From Amyloporia xantha (lineage: Eukaryota > Basidiomycota > Agaricomycetes > Polyporales > Adustoporiaceae), in assembly GCA_036971615.1 (NCBI GenBank), contig JAYKKR010000041.1, positions 217,247 through 281,246 on the forward strand: a DNA stretch of 64,000 nt, read 5' to 3'. Under the pieces are notes generated by a model that had not been told where the DNA came from, ran no database searches, and saw only the letters and a list, made by a program, of their open reading frames with translations. Each line of letters starts with the position of its first letter. Within the stretch, counting starts at the first letter, position 1. Positions 29,785-42,531 of the stretch are shown here, one piece after another. A program made the position numbers and the translations under genes.

Positions 29785-32700
29785 CTAGATATCGACGACG
29801 GTGTTAGCAGAATGGATGATATGATTCAGTGAGGTGCCCGTCGACGGCAACACTAAATCAGCATTCTCATGATCTTCTCCCATACGTTGTGCGGAGGTTC
29901 TTCCGGTGGAACCTCCGGCACGTTCTCTCGGGAGAACGTCATTTGATCCAGTGAGACCATCTTCGTTTGATAAATCAGCTTGTACCCAACGGTAAGCAGT
30001 ACAAAGAGCGGCTACCACGAACTACATGAGCTCAGAATTGATAACGGTTCATGCAATGTCACTGACCAGTGGGATATATGAAGCGAAAAATGTCGCTACG
30101 GGTGTTGTGACGCGGTTGTCCGAGGGGGCAGGTGTTACACCCTGATTTGAAGTTTTTGCTACATGTAACAATGTCAGCACATCATCAGGTCCTCTCATGC
30201 TGATCTATCACATTACCAATTTGCCAATTATTATGTAGGAATACACTCCTATGTAACCTGATGTTATATATGCAATTATGGAGATAAAAAACAATGTTCA
30301 TACCATCCATTTGTAATCAGCACAATGCAACACATACTAAATGCATACCATGCCAACTACATTTCAATTATTTAGATCACTGAGGGTTTTGATCACCTTA
30401 ACATATGCACATACATAAGGTTGCCCCAAGTGTCTATGTTCTTTGATTTTTCCAATCTGTTTAATAACTTCAACAGCTTCAGGATTTGATAGATCCCTAT
30501 TTTTATTTTCTGCATATACAGTTCCTTGATGCCATCTGCAAAGCAATTAAAAAATGGCCTTTCTTCAATGAGATGAAGCTAATCATACCTGATATAAGTA
30601 AACAGCATTCCTGACCATGATAATAATGATGCTACACTTGCAGCAGCAGTAAGAAGATGAAATGCCTTTGATAAATATTTTAGTAGTAGATGAGAAGACA
30701 CACTAAAATTACACACCACACTAGCACTACTGCCACCACTGAGGAAAGCCAACAACCCTAATAAGGCTGTGGTCAATACAGCTGCAAATGGTAGTACCAC
30801 ATAGGGCTTCTTTGGCAGACTAGGCTCAGCAGCATAATTCTGAGGCTGGAAGCTATGTCTTGTGTCCAATGAATCCCCCAGGGTGTCAGATTGGTCACAA
30901 GCAGATGCAAAGTCATCTTCATCATCAATAGTGTCCAGTGCAGACACAAAATCATCTTCAATTTCAGAATCATCACTGCTGTCTTCATCCTCCACAGAAG
31001 ATTGTGGCAGTCTGATTAAGTAAGATAGATACTTTGGGGCATGATGTTGATAGGCCAGAAAGAATAGGAATCGGCTACTGATATAGATGTCTGATGCAGC
31101 AGCAGACCAAGCTGATAAAAGGATAGCAGCATTGATGAAATGTGGCAGCTTTGAGGACAAAGGACCTCAGTATACAGTTGGATGAAATGAAAGTGGTACA
31201 TACAATTTTGACTTCTGCTAATTGTAAAGCAATTACAAATGGGGATGAGAAACCAGTATTGGTATCAGTTCTCAGTCTGGAATTGGTTTGTGGGACCAAT
31301 AGCCCAGCAAAGAAAATGCCACCAAGATAAAATAGTGTGCTGCAACAATATAAATGATAGATAATTATTGACAAAAAGGTAACTTACATTCTGATCCAGA
31401 CTCGTTGAAGAGCACGTGGGACATTCTACAAAAACAATCAATAGTGATTTATGACATACAAAGGAACACTAACTCTGGTTGCATCAATTACTTCTCCAGC
31501 TGCCTGCATAAACCACAATTAAGTCATGGGATTGTTTGATTGAACTCAATAAATTACTTACTATGCCTGGCACTTCAGAGCCAAAAAATGAAAAGGATGC
31601 TTGCATCAATACAGACCAGAAGCCAAGAAATCTTCCCTTGGGACCTGTTACACCAAGGTAGGAATCTGAAAATGGTTGAGACCAGTTCTTGAAACCAATG
31701 TAGCTGTGGAAACTTGTCAGTAGAATGCTAAGTTGCAATCTGATGTGCATACCCATTTGCTCCAGCCCCAAGATCAATCAAGAGACTTGACAATACTTTG
31801 CCAGTTACACCAGATTAGTACAATATATGCAAATGTTTTAAATAATACACACTTATGATCACAATTGTGACTACTTTCATAGTTGACAACCAAAATTCCA
31901 CTTCTCCATAGACATGGGAAGGAAACAAGTTCAGTCCAACTGTGACACAAAGCTGCACCTAGTTGACACAAGTGGAATTATGTTTAGAGAAAGTGGGCTC
32001 ACAAAGACTGCAGTCAAAACATTTAGTAGATATCCTCTATAAGTAGAGTCAGCTGGTGCAATTTGATGAAACAAGTGTATAGAGGAACTCACGGTATTGT
32101 ATAACCGGGAAACCAGAATCCCACCACAAGAGCGGCGGCACTTATCTCCGTAGCTTGAAAGTTGTTTTAGATCAGCACAACCGCGAAGCTATGAACAAAG
32201 TGGTGGAACAACGGAGTTGAACGTACGGAGAGTGATACTCCAGTTATACTACAATATTGGCTATGTATCAATGGAATGGAATTTCATTCAGTACAATTGC
32301 TTACCCAAGATGCCCAACCCAGGGAGAAGCCAAGAGCAGGGTCGACGTAGAGATCGGCCAAGCCAACAACTCCGCCAACGTTTGGCCTGTTGGTAGGTCG
32401 TGTGACTGAGACCAATGAGAAGCTTAATGTGACAGTACTTACAGGAACGCAATCATTTCACCGATAGAGACACAGAGAGAGTATACCACGGTACCAACGA
32501 CCGCATACCCAAGAAATGCGCCGACTGGTCCTCCATTGTAAAGAGCATCCTGATCGGACGGCCTAATGAGTAAATAGTTCTTCTAGCTTGACAAGGAACG
32601 CACTGCTGAGCCGAGAAATAGACCGGTACCGATGACGCCACCTGCCAATGACTACTATTACTTACTGCCTCTACGCACTAGAGCGAAACAAACCTATGGA

Positions 32701-32950
32701 GATCATGCCGACTACGCTCGTTCATTATTTAAATCAAATCAATAACGGAGCAGACTGAAAATATGAACGTACTGTGTCTGCGAGAAAGTTGGGGAGGGAG
32801 GGCGCGTTCGATACTTCTCCATTTCTTTTGAAACTCTCGAATGCGTCGAGGTAAACGACGTAGCCGCGGCGTTGTCGGCGGCTCCACTATTGCGACGTGT
32901 CTCGGCAAAGCCCGAGCCCGTAATTGGTTGGCGGACATGATGATCAATAC
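29785..32950 (-). CDS. Amino-acid permease (APC superfamily), many short exons
   Basis: Plasma-membrane proton symporter for amino acids. About 17 exons between TTTCTCGCAGACACA (near 32770) and the stop at 29785. Read in order: VVGMISIGGVIGTGLFLG (TM1, the amino-acid permease signature region), VCVSIGEMIAF-like TM3, VGFWFPG, SRFLFFLAYQHHAPKYL (loop before TM9), an acidic cytosolic insert rich in Asp/Glu/Ser (near 30900-31000), KKPYVVLPFAAVLTTALLGL, WSGMLFTYIR, HRHLGQPYVCAY, and a hydrophilic tail ending NTVVDI. The N-terminus is unclear: ATG at 32822 (MEKYRTRPPSPTF) or an upstream exon near 33000. From 30122 to 32091 the gene has almost no CpG although the frame is intact (see findings). Confidence 0.85.
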
Positions 32951-33647
32951 TCAGATTGGGAGAAGACCAGCTTACGAGCAGGAGCGAGGGATCAAGGGTT
33001 GAAGGAGGAATGAAGCGGTCTTGCAGACTCGATGTGAAGTGTAGTATTCTCAGAGCGCACGCCAGCCGCTGATATAAATATTTACAGACGCCGTTCATGT
33101 CCCAGTGCTCCAAATGCGCTGCGCAAGGCTGGGGGTGGATGATTGTGCCCCTGATTTCCAACACAATGAGGACTGTTCTGTACTAGCTGCAACGTGTTCC
33201 CATCCAACAGTTGTCGATATGTACAGTTGCTCTTGGCAGTGTCGACAGTGTCACAGACTCACACACCCTTGGGTTGACTTTCGGGACGGCTTCCTTTCAA
33301 TGTCGCACTGCGAAGGCGCTGCCACGGGCGCTGCATACTGCGCGCGCACTGCATGGTTTGTCTGGTGAAGGTCTGTGGTAGCTTAAGGGAGGCTGATATC
33401 TCCCTGATGCTCCGTTCGACTGTATATGGATTGACATCTGTCCGGATCTAAAACTGAGTCGTGACTCGGACCGCCAGATAGTACCCAGGATGCCTAACAA
33501 GTCATGCTAGCAACGCCAAGCGCTAGCCCACGTCAGTCTACTCATCTCTCAGCCCCCAGCTTTTCTGTTTCTTGACATGATTTATATATAATTGCGGCCA
33601 ACTCTTTCAACAATAAACCTGTAAACTTAACCCGTGTCCGCTCAGAC
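32951..33647. other. Divergent promoter region
   Basis: Between the permease and the next membrane protein. A TATA-like TTTATATATA lies at 33581-33590, 58-67 nt before the ATG at 33648. Several CACACTG/CGCACTG words near 33240-33350, no gene. Confidence 0.4.
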
Positions 33648-35271
33648 ATGCATCTAACTACTATTTACAATCTCTGCAGGCAAGACCCTTCAGTACTGAA
33701 GAACACTACCTTGCAGGCCGCTCAATGCGTTGCGAACACCGGACTTGGGAACAATTATACCTGCATTATATGTCCGAACACTGATCTCGCAGGAGTGGGA
33801 GTACGGGCAGCATTTTATGCTCAGAGTCTGTTTAACAGTGAGCTCTATCGATACCTGCAGCGGATTGCTTCGTTTATGTCCAATCCGACAGCTCTTCTGG
33901 TGGTTTTCTCTCCGGGAGACTCCATCCCAAGTGCATGGGCAGGGTCACTCCTCACCGCTGCCCTTGTGATTGCTGCCTTTGTGCAGAAACGTCAAGCAAC
34001 GATATCGCTTCATCACGCGACACTGATCTTGAAGTAGGCACCGGTCGCGTGCGTCGATGTCTAAGCTACTTGGCTAATACGTAATCCATTGACACTAGTT
34101 ATGCAACACTCTCATGCATCAGTTCCCTCGCGACGGCCCCAATGTTGCCCATCTGGCGTTTTGCACCACCTGATCGTGAGGTCTCAAATGACGCCCGACG
34201 AGACGCTTTACACCCGGTAATACTGCATAGACACAAGAAGGAGAGCGCTAAAAACAAGCAACGAGTAGTTCTTGCTTTCGCTCTACTCACACAGGTGCGT
34301 CGGGTCACGAATGCACCGAGGAATCGAATGTACCTGCTAACTTGGCATCAGGTTGTCCTGCAGTGGGCTTGGGGACTTGTGATGTTTGTCTCCCAGACTT
34401 ATAGTCAGGAGGCGTGTAATGGCACGACAGTGCTTCTCTTCTTCTTCGTGCCGTTGACCGCACTTGATATTAATCATGGAAAATTCTTCGTCTGGGTTCT
34501 GTGGCTCCTATTTTGCCTTGGAATTACCCTGTATTTTACCGTCGCTCTTGCCGTATTCGGCGGAACGTCAGCATACAACGGGCTGTCTCGCCGCTCCACT
34601 ATCACATCGTCAGATACCCAATCCGTGAACATACCTTTGTACAAGCAGTTGTATGATGCCTTGACAGCATCTTTTCCGTCATGGCGCGATCGCCGCAAGC
34701 AATTGTTCTTCTGGGGAAATATATGCGCGGTCTGTCTATGGATTTCGTACATTATACGTTCGTCTTCCCCCATGAATCCCAAATCAAATGCTGATTTTTC
34801 TCGAAAAGTGTCAGAGCTACAGATCCAGGCCAATTGCATATTCGCCGGAGAGGAAGACTTCGGGGGTTTTGGTCAGGTTTGTAGCTTCAGTTTTCTCCCT
34901 TTCGCACGTACGAAGATAACCGATGTTTGTTGCCATAGATCACAGCTGTGTTTCTTGCGTTTACACCCATATGGACCCTAATCATCGCGCTCCGTAGGTA
35001 TCCCTCGGAGCTACGGATTGCAAGGCGCTATCGCCAGAGCATAGAACATGCGGAAGGTAGAACACTACTGCCCCTACGCGCAGATCCTCCTAGACAGGCT
35101 CATCCCTCTCATGGCAATATTCGTGGGCGGGCATTTGTACATTCCGTCTGGCGCACCGTCGTTCATGGAAGGCGTAGCCATTCGGTCCCCTCAGCGTCAT
35201 CACCTAATCAAGATAGACTTTTAGATCTTAATGTCATGCCTGCTCCTCGGGAGTATATAGCGCTACAGTAG
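33648..35271 (+). CDS. Polytopic membrane protein of unknown function
   Basis: Not recognised beyond a basidiomycete-type integral membrane protein. Exons: 33648-34033, 34099-34294, 34352-34875, about 34939-35271 (about 480 residues). Hydrophobic segments: AWAGSLLTAALVIAAFV; HATLILNYATLSCISSLATA; VVLQWAWGLVMFVSQ; WVLWLLFCLGITLYFTVALA; FFWGNICAVCLWISYII; ITAVFLAFTPIWTLIIAL; roughly six to seven. The lumenal N-terminus has several Cys and N-glycosylation sequons (NYT, NTT). The C-tail is basic. The intron 34295-34351 is 57 nt and in frame without a stop, so a longer isoform is possible. No enzyme motif. Confidence 0.65.
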
Positions 35272-36711
35272 CTTCCTCCTTTCGTGCCGTCTGTTTTGTA
35301 GTTTATTGTTAAGTATGCGGGAGTTGTACGCATCTTTATTGTCTTTAAAGAATCAAAAGTTGTGAGAACAGGTGAGGCGAAAGATGTCACCAGAATATAG
35401 AAGCGAAGGCAAGTTTTTTTAAAGGAAATAGAAACGTAGGCCTTCAATATTCAATATTCAGTCAGTCGTTTCTACACAGCTCTCTGCATCCATATAGAGT
35501 CCGTACAATCGCTCCTAACCAGATACATCAGGACTACCAAGAATCGCTGTGGGAGATACCCCAATTTGTTTCGGCGGCAGAGGGATCAATTTGTGGTTTT
35601 GTGTCGAACACGTCGACTTGATGGCGATGTAGTTAATGATGTACGAGTTTCATACAACAATGAATAAGAGAGGCCTTGAAGAACCTGAAACTAGTGATTC
35701 CGAATTGACATTGGAGAGGAATTATCACTATATGGGGCGGGCCAGCGGTCGCGAGCACCACACGCGAGACGTACATCTTGGCGTATGTTGATGCTGTTCC
35801 GTTCCCTGCATCAGGCTCCCCACGCCATTCAATCACGGTTCTGCTGGCTGTGATGCCCTGAAATTTGGTTGGGGAATTGGACTGATGTCCGTTCTTGTTC
35901 AGAGCGCACCGGGCGCGTGTCACTATCCTTGGAAAATGATCGGTATTACCAACAGACTGCTCTACAGCGAGCACTGGGGGCAGTGCGTGGATGCGGTGCA
36001 GAGTGACTCTATGTCAAAAGTATGGGTGACCCGGCAATTAGAAAGTCGCAACTTGAGTAGTTCCAGGACCGAGGCTCAGCATTCGGCGCTCATCATCTGT
36101 TGGCAGAGATTGTCAGCAAGCGGGAACGTTGTCGATGGCGTCGAACACGTAGCGGTCATTCTCGCAGCGTCAAAACCAGGCTGTCAGCATCTTCCGACGC
36201 CAGTATCGAGAGGCCCCTGTGTGTCTCTCCGGCATCTTGGACGAAATCATGGCACTATGGTTTTTCACGCATCTCCTTCCGGATATTTCTGAATGCGGAT
36301 GCATTGTCTTCCTGCGGCCAACTCGTACACAATAAAGTCCATACGCTCGGGCTATGCGCAGCACCGACACCCGAGCTCTCGAACCACATTCCCAATGGAG
36401 ACTTTGGGCATGCATGCTTGACCGGGCACTGATTGATAAGGGTGAGTAATCACGGAGCAAATGCACGGAGGGGTATCACACTATTGATAAATTGTCGACA
36501 TTCATACATGTAACAATGTCCATGAGACGGAGAAGAACACGTGTGCTATAACCGCACAAATTATAATCGAGTCCCGGTAGACTGCGTATCCATGCTGAGA
36601 AATGACAAAGTCCGTGAAAGTTTAAAGAGCGAAGTTCGCAGTCCTTGAAGCTGCACGAATAAGTAATTTAGTATCGATCAGTGACCTACACTTATGTACA
36701 TTCAACACCAT
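35272..36711. other. Gene-poor stretch, 1.4 kb
   Basis: 3' ends of two convergent genes. Frames of 110-135 codons on both strands between 35630 and 36440 have no motif and no plausible splice plan. Confidence 0.45.
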
Positions 36712-37907
36712 TCAGCTCTCCGTGTACAAAGGAGGAGCTTCGATAAGCATGTCTTGTTCATGACTAGTTGACGACGACGGCTCGTCAGAATTTGACAGGC
36801 CAAACCGTATTCCGGCGTCGGTATGATACGTGGTCGGCGGAGGAACAGAGAGGATGCCGGCGACCTCGGCCTTGCTACGAGGACGGTTGGCAGCCGTTTC
36901 CGTGGCGGTGACAGGCGGATAGCTGCTGCTAGCACCAAATTCACTGTTTGCTGGCATCGACCGACGATATGACTCGGTAGCGGAACCCAGAGGAACGGAA
37001 CTATGGTCCATCGAAACTAGAGAGTCGCGCACAGATGGGTTGTATGAAGGGGTTGATGGTGCCATAAATGGTGTAACAGTGTTGAAAGGCTTCATGTCTA
37101 TAGATGGGGCCGTGAAACGCGAACCAAGACGAATCAATTATGTGGTCGACTCTGCAGCTGCAGATAAGGACGTACCATGATCCAGATCGTCCGCAGGGTG
37201 ATAATAGTAAGCTCCGACCGCCCGCCTCCGCCTGTACCACAGGAAGAACACCGCCAGCGCCACAGCTACCAGCACTGCCACCCCACCCACGACACCGCCC
37301 ACAATTGCTCCTACTGGCGGCCCAGAGGATGACTCGATCAATGTCTGCGGAGTGGTCGTAGGCAGACCCTGGATAGTCGTTGTCATATACGTCGCTGCGG
37401 ACGAGTCCGCCGTGCTTGTGTCTGAGGCGGTCGCGACCAGAATGTAGTCTAGGAGGAACGGGTCGTTCCAGTTGGCCTCGGTTACCGTGACAGACAGCGT
37501 GTGCACGCCTGTCGCGAGCGCATCGGAGACAAAGAAGAGCTGGTTGTCGAGCCGCTCGGTGACATTATCTGGGGGTGTGAATGTCGACGATGATGCTCCA
37601 TCAATGGAATACGACGAGACAGGGCGCTGCGCTCCGTTCGCGGGAAGAATGGTCCCGAAGATACCGAGGACTGTAGCTGAGACAGCAATGACAATAAATC
37701 GTTAGCGCAAGCGAATGGTAAGAGGTTGCCGCTCATACCACTGAAATTGAAGGAGAAGGAGCAACCACTGCTGGGCGCCGAACTCAGAGTCGAGTTCCAT
37801 ACCTGCTCGTTACCTGACAAGGTATAGTGAATCCAAGGCCCAGAGAAATGCACGCTGGGGCTTTGATCGTCGTAGACGGCGTATGTGTTCAGCGAGATGT
37901 CTGACAT
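36712..37907 (-). CDS. Single-pass membrane protein with extracellular jelly-roll-like part
   Basis: Not a known enzyme. Read: MSDISLNTYAVYDDQSPSVHF, then HYTLSGNEQVWNSTL, GCSFSFNFSG, an intron (about 37737-37678), TVLGIFGTILPANGAQ, DNQLFFVSDALATGVHTLSV, a Ser/Thr-rich stalk, one TM helix (AIVGGVVGGVAVLVAVALAV) with stop-transfer RRRR, a second intron (about 37174-37115), and a long Ser/Pro-rich cytosolic tail ending PPLYTES. This is the layout of the many basidiomycete surface proteins with a galactose-binding-like ectodomain and Mid2-type stalk. Possible cell-wall sensor. No signal peptide is visible at the chosen start, so an upstream exon may be missing. Confidence 0.65.
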
Positions 37908-38350
37908 AGCTTTCCGAGACTGGCCAGAGGCTATGGCGGCTACAGGTCGGTCAGACCAACGTCAAGCCTAGTGCAGTTCAGCAATCAAGTGAGGCAGTTG
38001 ACAGCTCTCGCAAGTGGCGATACCAGTGTTCTGTCAAACATAAAGTCGAATACGTCTGGGCGTATCAAACCAATTCTAGATGGCAACAAGAGGATCATCT
38101 AGACCTATACACTTCAGCGCTGCTTTCACACCGGTACAATTTGGATACAATTACCCCTGATACTTACCCACTACCTGCGCCTCGTTTTCAACTAATAGCA
38201 GTAAGCGGGATTTATTTATACGAAGATACATCGAATTCCGTGAGGCAGTATCATATCGAAAACAGTAGAACTAGAGACACCACAATTAGGGATGATTGTA
38301 CGCGAATTGGATTCTGAAGTGCTAGCATCAGGCTAGTATCTCGCGATAGC
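37908..38350. other. Intergenic, no gene seen
   Basis: Upstream of the membrane protein and downstream of EB1. No repeat or open frame of note. Confidence 0.5.
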
Positions 38351-39411
38351 TTAGAACGTCTCCTCCTCGTCAACAGTGGCCGGGTCTGGCACCTCGAAGC
38401 CCTCCTGCCCCAAGCATCAGCAATGCGAGAATAAACGCGGTACCAAAATAACGCTGACCTCGGTCGAGTACAGGATCTTCTGAATGTCACGCAGCAGCGG
38501 ATCATCCTTGCCTTCTGACTCCAACACTTCCATCTGTTGCTGGACGAGAATTTCTATGTCGCGTAGCTGTTCGACGAACACGTGATACACAATCAATACA
38601 AATGGGTGCATGAACGGACCTTGGAGAAGTAGAAGTCGCGCTCCTTTTCCAGGCCCTCCAGATGCGTCGACATTTCCCGTAGTTGCGCCTGGAGATTCTG
38701 GACCATTTCGTTCGGCTGCGTTGACCCGGCTCGATGGCCGCCGATGGGTGTCCGTCCACCTGCTCGTGCCGCACCTGTGCTCAGAGTACCCGAACTGCCA
38801 CGCGAGGATGACGGTGCGAGCGGTGCAATCGTTGCTGGCGTGTCAGTGGGCGCGCCCCGTCGACGCCCGACGGGGTCATAGCCCTGCCCTCCGTAGTTCG
38901 TGTCCCAGAAACGTTTACACCATTGTAGGAACTCTAAGTTGTCCCTTAACGCGCCGAGTGTGGCGAGGCCGATTAGTGACCGTTAGTGAACGCGTACACT
39001 TGAATACACGTCAGACGTACTGCATCTTGCACTTCACGAGTTTCTCAACGGGGATTGGCTGCGCGATCGCGTGAGCATCACGTCCGAATGTTGGAGTAAG
39101 CGGTTACTCGCCTTTTCGACTTTGTGCGCCCTGAAGACATTCTGGAGGATTTTGTAGTTGGCAATGAACTCGTATTCGTGTTTCGCGTTCATCTTCACTC
39201 GTGTCATTGGCACATCGCCTGTTACCGGGACAGCAAACTGGCGCGGTCATGACTCTGTAGCTCGATCATACCTGACCGCACGAGACTGACCGTAAACCGA
39301 GTCCATGATCTGACAATACGCGCCCCCAGTCCCGCATTGTTCAATCTTCGTGTAGTTGATCTGCAGAAGGTCGTTCAGCCAGGCGAGCAGCTCTGTTCGC
39401 GATTCTCCCAT
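38351..39411 (-). CDS. Microtubule plus-end-binding protein EB1
   Basis: Homolog of yeast Bim1, fission yeast Mal3 and human EB1: tracks growing microtubule ends and recruits partners. N-terminal calponin-homology domain: MGESRTELLAWLNDLLQ, CGTGGAYCQIMDSVYG, DVPMTRVKMNAKHEYEF, NYKILQNVFRAHKVEK, PIPVEKLVKCKMQDNLEFLQ. A Pro/Gly/Ser linker follows, then the coiled coil (NEMVQNLQAQLREMSTHLEG, LEKERDFYFSKLRDIEILV) and an acidic tail ending EEETF, the EEY/F-like end that binds CAP-Gly domains. Six exons. The intron 39059-39111 begins GCGAG (GC-AG) and its place is fixed by the CH-domain sequence VEK-PIPVEKL. Start is supported by the family N-terminus. Confidence 0.93.
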
Positions 39412-39821
39412 GTTGAGACGCGTCACAGTAAAACGTCAGATGGTAGCAGATGGTGATAAAGAGCCTCAAGTTCAGCGGAACCTTTGCAGCGGCGCTCGGC
39501 TTCGTCACGCAGGGATTTGTGACAATTGTCCATGAGGGAATCATGTCACATGTCACCGTCGCGTTACGGCCTGCCGCCACAGTATGGCCCGAATACAAAG
39601 ACTGCTTTCATTTGGGCCAGTTTCCCCTTTGCTCATCTCCACCACCACGACTTCCACCCCCTCTCCGGATCCTTGCATAATTTTATCACGTACAAAAGCT
39701 GGGCCACCTCCTTTCTTTGACAAGTCGAGGCGAATCGCGCTTTGTTCACCTACTTTGTACGTGCAGTGGCACAAGCCAATTATTCCGCCAATCTGACCAA
39801 CCGCCAGTTTTAAGGGCAAAT

Positions 39822-40942
39822 ATGATGGTCCTCCCACCGGAGGTGTGCACCCAGATCGTTCGCCACGCGACGCCGCTAGACCTCCTTACGCTGTCTCGCG
39901 CTTCGAAAGCGCTGCAACGCGCGGCGGAAAGCAAGATATACGAGCATATCGTCCTCCGCGACGTGACAACTGCATACCAAGTTTGTCAGGCTCTTGTCGC
40001 GCACGACGGCTGTCGCGGCGCATATGTACGGCGATTCTGGTTCTATCAAGAGGGCCGCCGTGGTGGCATGCGTAATATTATTATCCCCCATCGGTTCTGG
40101 CAGGGCGTCCAGGCGGCTCTAACCACCATGATCAATCTGGACTACCTGTACATCGTAGACCCGACGATACGTAACTCGTGGATATTGGACTCGCCCGAGA
40201 TCACGTTCCAGCTGCGCGAGGCGAACCTTACTCTTACCTGGAACGCCCATATGGTCAGGTTCCTGGAAAGGCAGAATCGCCTTCGCACTCTGTATGTGGA
40301 GGATTCGATTGAAGACGGGCCCCTACGTGGTGTCGCATCGAACAAGTTACAAGCGCTGGAGCAGTTCAATGGACCTCTTCTGGTTCTTCTTGAACTTCTT
40401 GCGAGTCCACTCACCCATGTCCAGATCCTCCTGGACGAGGTTGCGGCGCCGATCCTGTGTAATGCTATTACAGACCTCGGTAAGATCAAACGGGACCTAC
40501 GCAGCCTCAGTGTCTTGTTCATCCCGGAAGATATGTTGTTGGAGACCCTGCAACTTGTCTCCACATCTATATTTGCCCCTGGGCTTCGGTATCTCGGTAC
40601 CTTAACGTACCCGATACACGATGTAAGCGACTCATCTCTCAGTGCTGGATACTATTGAGTAATGAAATACATTGCCAGCGCCATGATATATACCGCTGCC
40701 TGATACCTCTGCGAGCTCTTCAAACGATAGATCTGGATGTCACGGCGTGGGTCCCACAGCCTATGGATGTCTACCAACGGATGCTTGCGATCGAACTGCG
40801 AACGTTCTGTCCTTCGTTGCAATGTGTCGGCTTCTGGATCGGCCAACATCACATAGTATGGATCTGTCACGACGAGGAATGGATGAACGGGCAGCTGACT
40901 GGTCGTTCCCCCCTTCATGAAAATATATGGAGGCATGCATGA
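39822..40942 (+). CDS. F-box-like protein with LRR-like body
   Basis: Exons 39822-40622 and 40679-40942, about 355 residues. The N-terminus MMVLPPEVCTQIVRHATPLD followed by LLTLSRASKALQRAAE fits the F-box helix pattern (LP.E....I..... L..LS..SK), which links a substrate receptor to Skp1 in SCF ubiquitin ligases. The remainder is Leu-rich with recurrent LRTLYV/LRSLSV/LQTIDL words, as in the large, variable F-box families of Agaricomycetes. The target is unknown. The first ATG of two adjacent ones was taken. Confidence 0.75.
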
Positions 40943-41642
40943 GGCGGCGTTTGGTACCGTTGTAAGTTTAGAGTAGTGCGATGGGGAGAAAACGGAGCAT
41001 GAGGGCCGATTCTAGTCTAGTGCGGAGATGACTCTCTTGACTGCAGTGATAGTGGTTAGGTGATTCATGTATGTGGGATCATGTCCGCGTGTCTGAGCTG
41101 TGCTGACTATCTGGATATCTGGCGCTTTGGCCTCATTTCTCACTAGGTATGTACTGTGTAGCCGCTGGAATTGCATGCCTCCGGGAGCGATACAGCCTGT
41201 CTGACTCACGAATAAGAATAGAGCCTAGACTTTTCACCTCAGGAGCAGACTTGAGGAGGAGGGATAGGGATCGCCTGTGTTGCGATACCGGAGCTGGGCT
41301 GTGGCAGCGCTTCCGAGGACCATCCATCAGTGAGTCAGTTCTGGACCGAGTAAACATCGCCACGGACCGCGCCCAAGCATATCTCATCTCGGATCTGCTT
41401 CCGTCCGCAGTGCGATTGTTCAAGCAACCGGTGACCCAGCCATCGGCATCCTCCGTGCAGGTTCAAATTCGCCTTATCTGGCAGCCACCTCCATGGCCGC
41501 TTTGGGCGCGTGGTTGAGACATACGCTTTTCCGTACGCATCTCCCCGTCACGGAAAGCGTAAGTGCAGGCTGTGGCGCTTTCATATAGATCGTGGCCCCT
41601 GGTCCAAGCCATTGTCCACTGTCAAAGCACCCCCAGTACTAA
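40943..41642. other. No confident gene
   Basis: A 122-codon plus frame (41149) and a 96-codon minus frame (41133-41423) overlap; neither has a motif. The stretch probably holds the promoter of the small gene at 41643. Confidence 0.4.
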
Positions 41643-42207
41643 ATGGCTGCTCCGTCCCTCTGTTCCTTCGCCTCTTCCTCGTCCTCTTCCCCTTCTTCCC
41701 TTTCATCCTTGTCCCGGTCCTCCATGAGCATGCAGCCGACGTCGTGTCAGTCCCGTCCTCCGACGCCTCCGACGCCTTCAATCGCATCGCTCCCCAGCCT
41801 TGCCCACTCGCTGTCGTCATTCCCGACAATGACCACGGTGACAAAGGACATGGTTCACTACGGGACATGGGGTCGAACCAAGGGCGCCAGTGAAGCCAAG
41901 GTGTGCACCGTAGCCATCAGCACCGCCTTTTCTCCCTTTGTGGCTGACTGTGGCGTCTTCCCCTTAGTTGAACACGGCCCTTCAGAGGACAAAACAAAGA
42001 CAAGAGGCGAGTCCTGCACCTCGGGTTAGTATTCCCGCAAGGTCTAATACCCCCGGCACGGATTACGAACGGCGTCTCCAGGCCAACTCTCCGTTCACAC
42101 AGAACGTGCTATACCCGCCAAGTGAGGAAGATGAGCCCCCACTGACGATGCCAAGAAAGCACAGGGTGAGGCTGTCAGCCGCGTCCATTCGGGATGCACC
42201 ACATTAA
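41643..42207 (+). CDS. Small Ser/Pro-rich unknown protein
   Basis: Two exons, 41643-41900 and 41968-42207 (intron GTGTGC..CCTTAG, frame kept), about 165 residues. The first 60 residues are almost only Ser/Pro/Leu; the second exon reads LNTALQRTKQRQEASPAPRV, TDYERRLQANSPFTQN, EEDEPPLTMPRKHR. No domain known to me. Predicted disordered and basic. Could be part of a longer gene on its 5' side. Confidence 0.45.
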
Positions 42208-42531
42208 ACTTCGCTCAGGTCAAGCGAACGACATAATCATCGTCGAATGCTCAGGAAGATTACCCGGACAATTGGAACTTATGAATGTATGACTTGCATG
42301 ATATTAGGACATAGGTTATTTCATCTCCCACATTCCATTCTCATTTCTCGCACAATGCCTTGATGACATTCATATTCGCTTTGGAAAGCGTATCTTACTA
42401 TAATGGCTAGTCCTGATACAGGTTATGAGTAGCAATTTGATGTAGCAATCAATATATAGGGAATTTGCAACGAGTCAAAGCAATAGTCCAAGAGCAAGCA
42501 GTCACCTAGATAAACGCCACCTAGCACAAAA
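42208..42531. other. Intergenic between convergent genes
   Basis: AT-rich 3' region of chitin synthase; nothing else seen. Confidence 0.5.

Noticed and set aside
41133..41517. Overlapping plus and minus frames of about 100-120 codons
   Set aside because: No motif, no convincing splice sites, unusual composition; cannot be told from chance.
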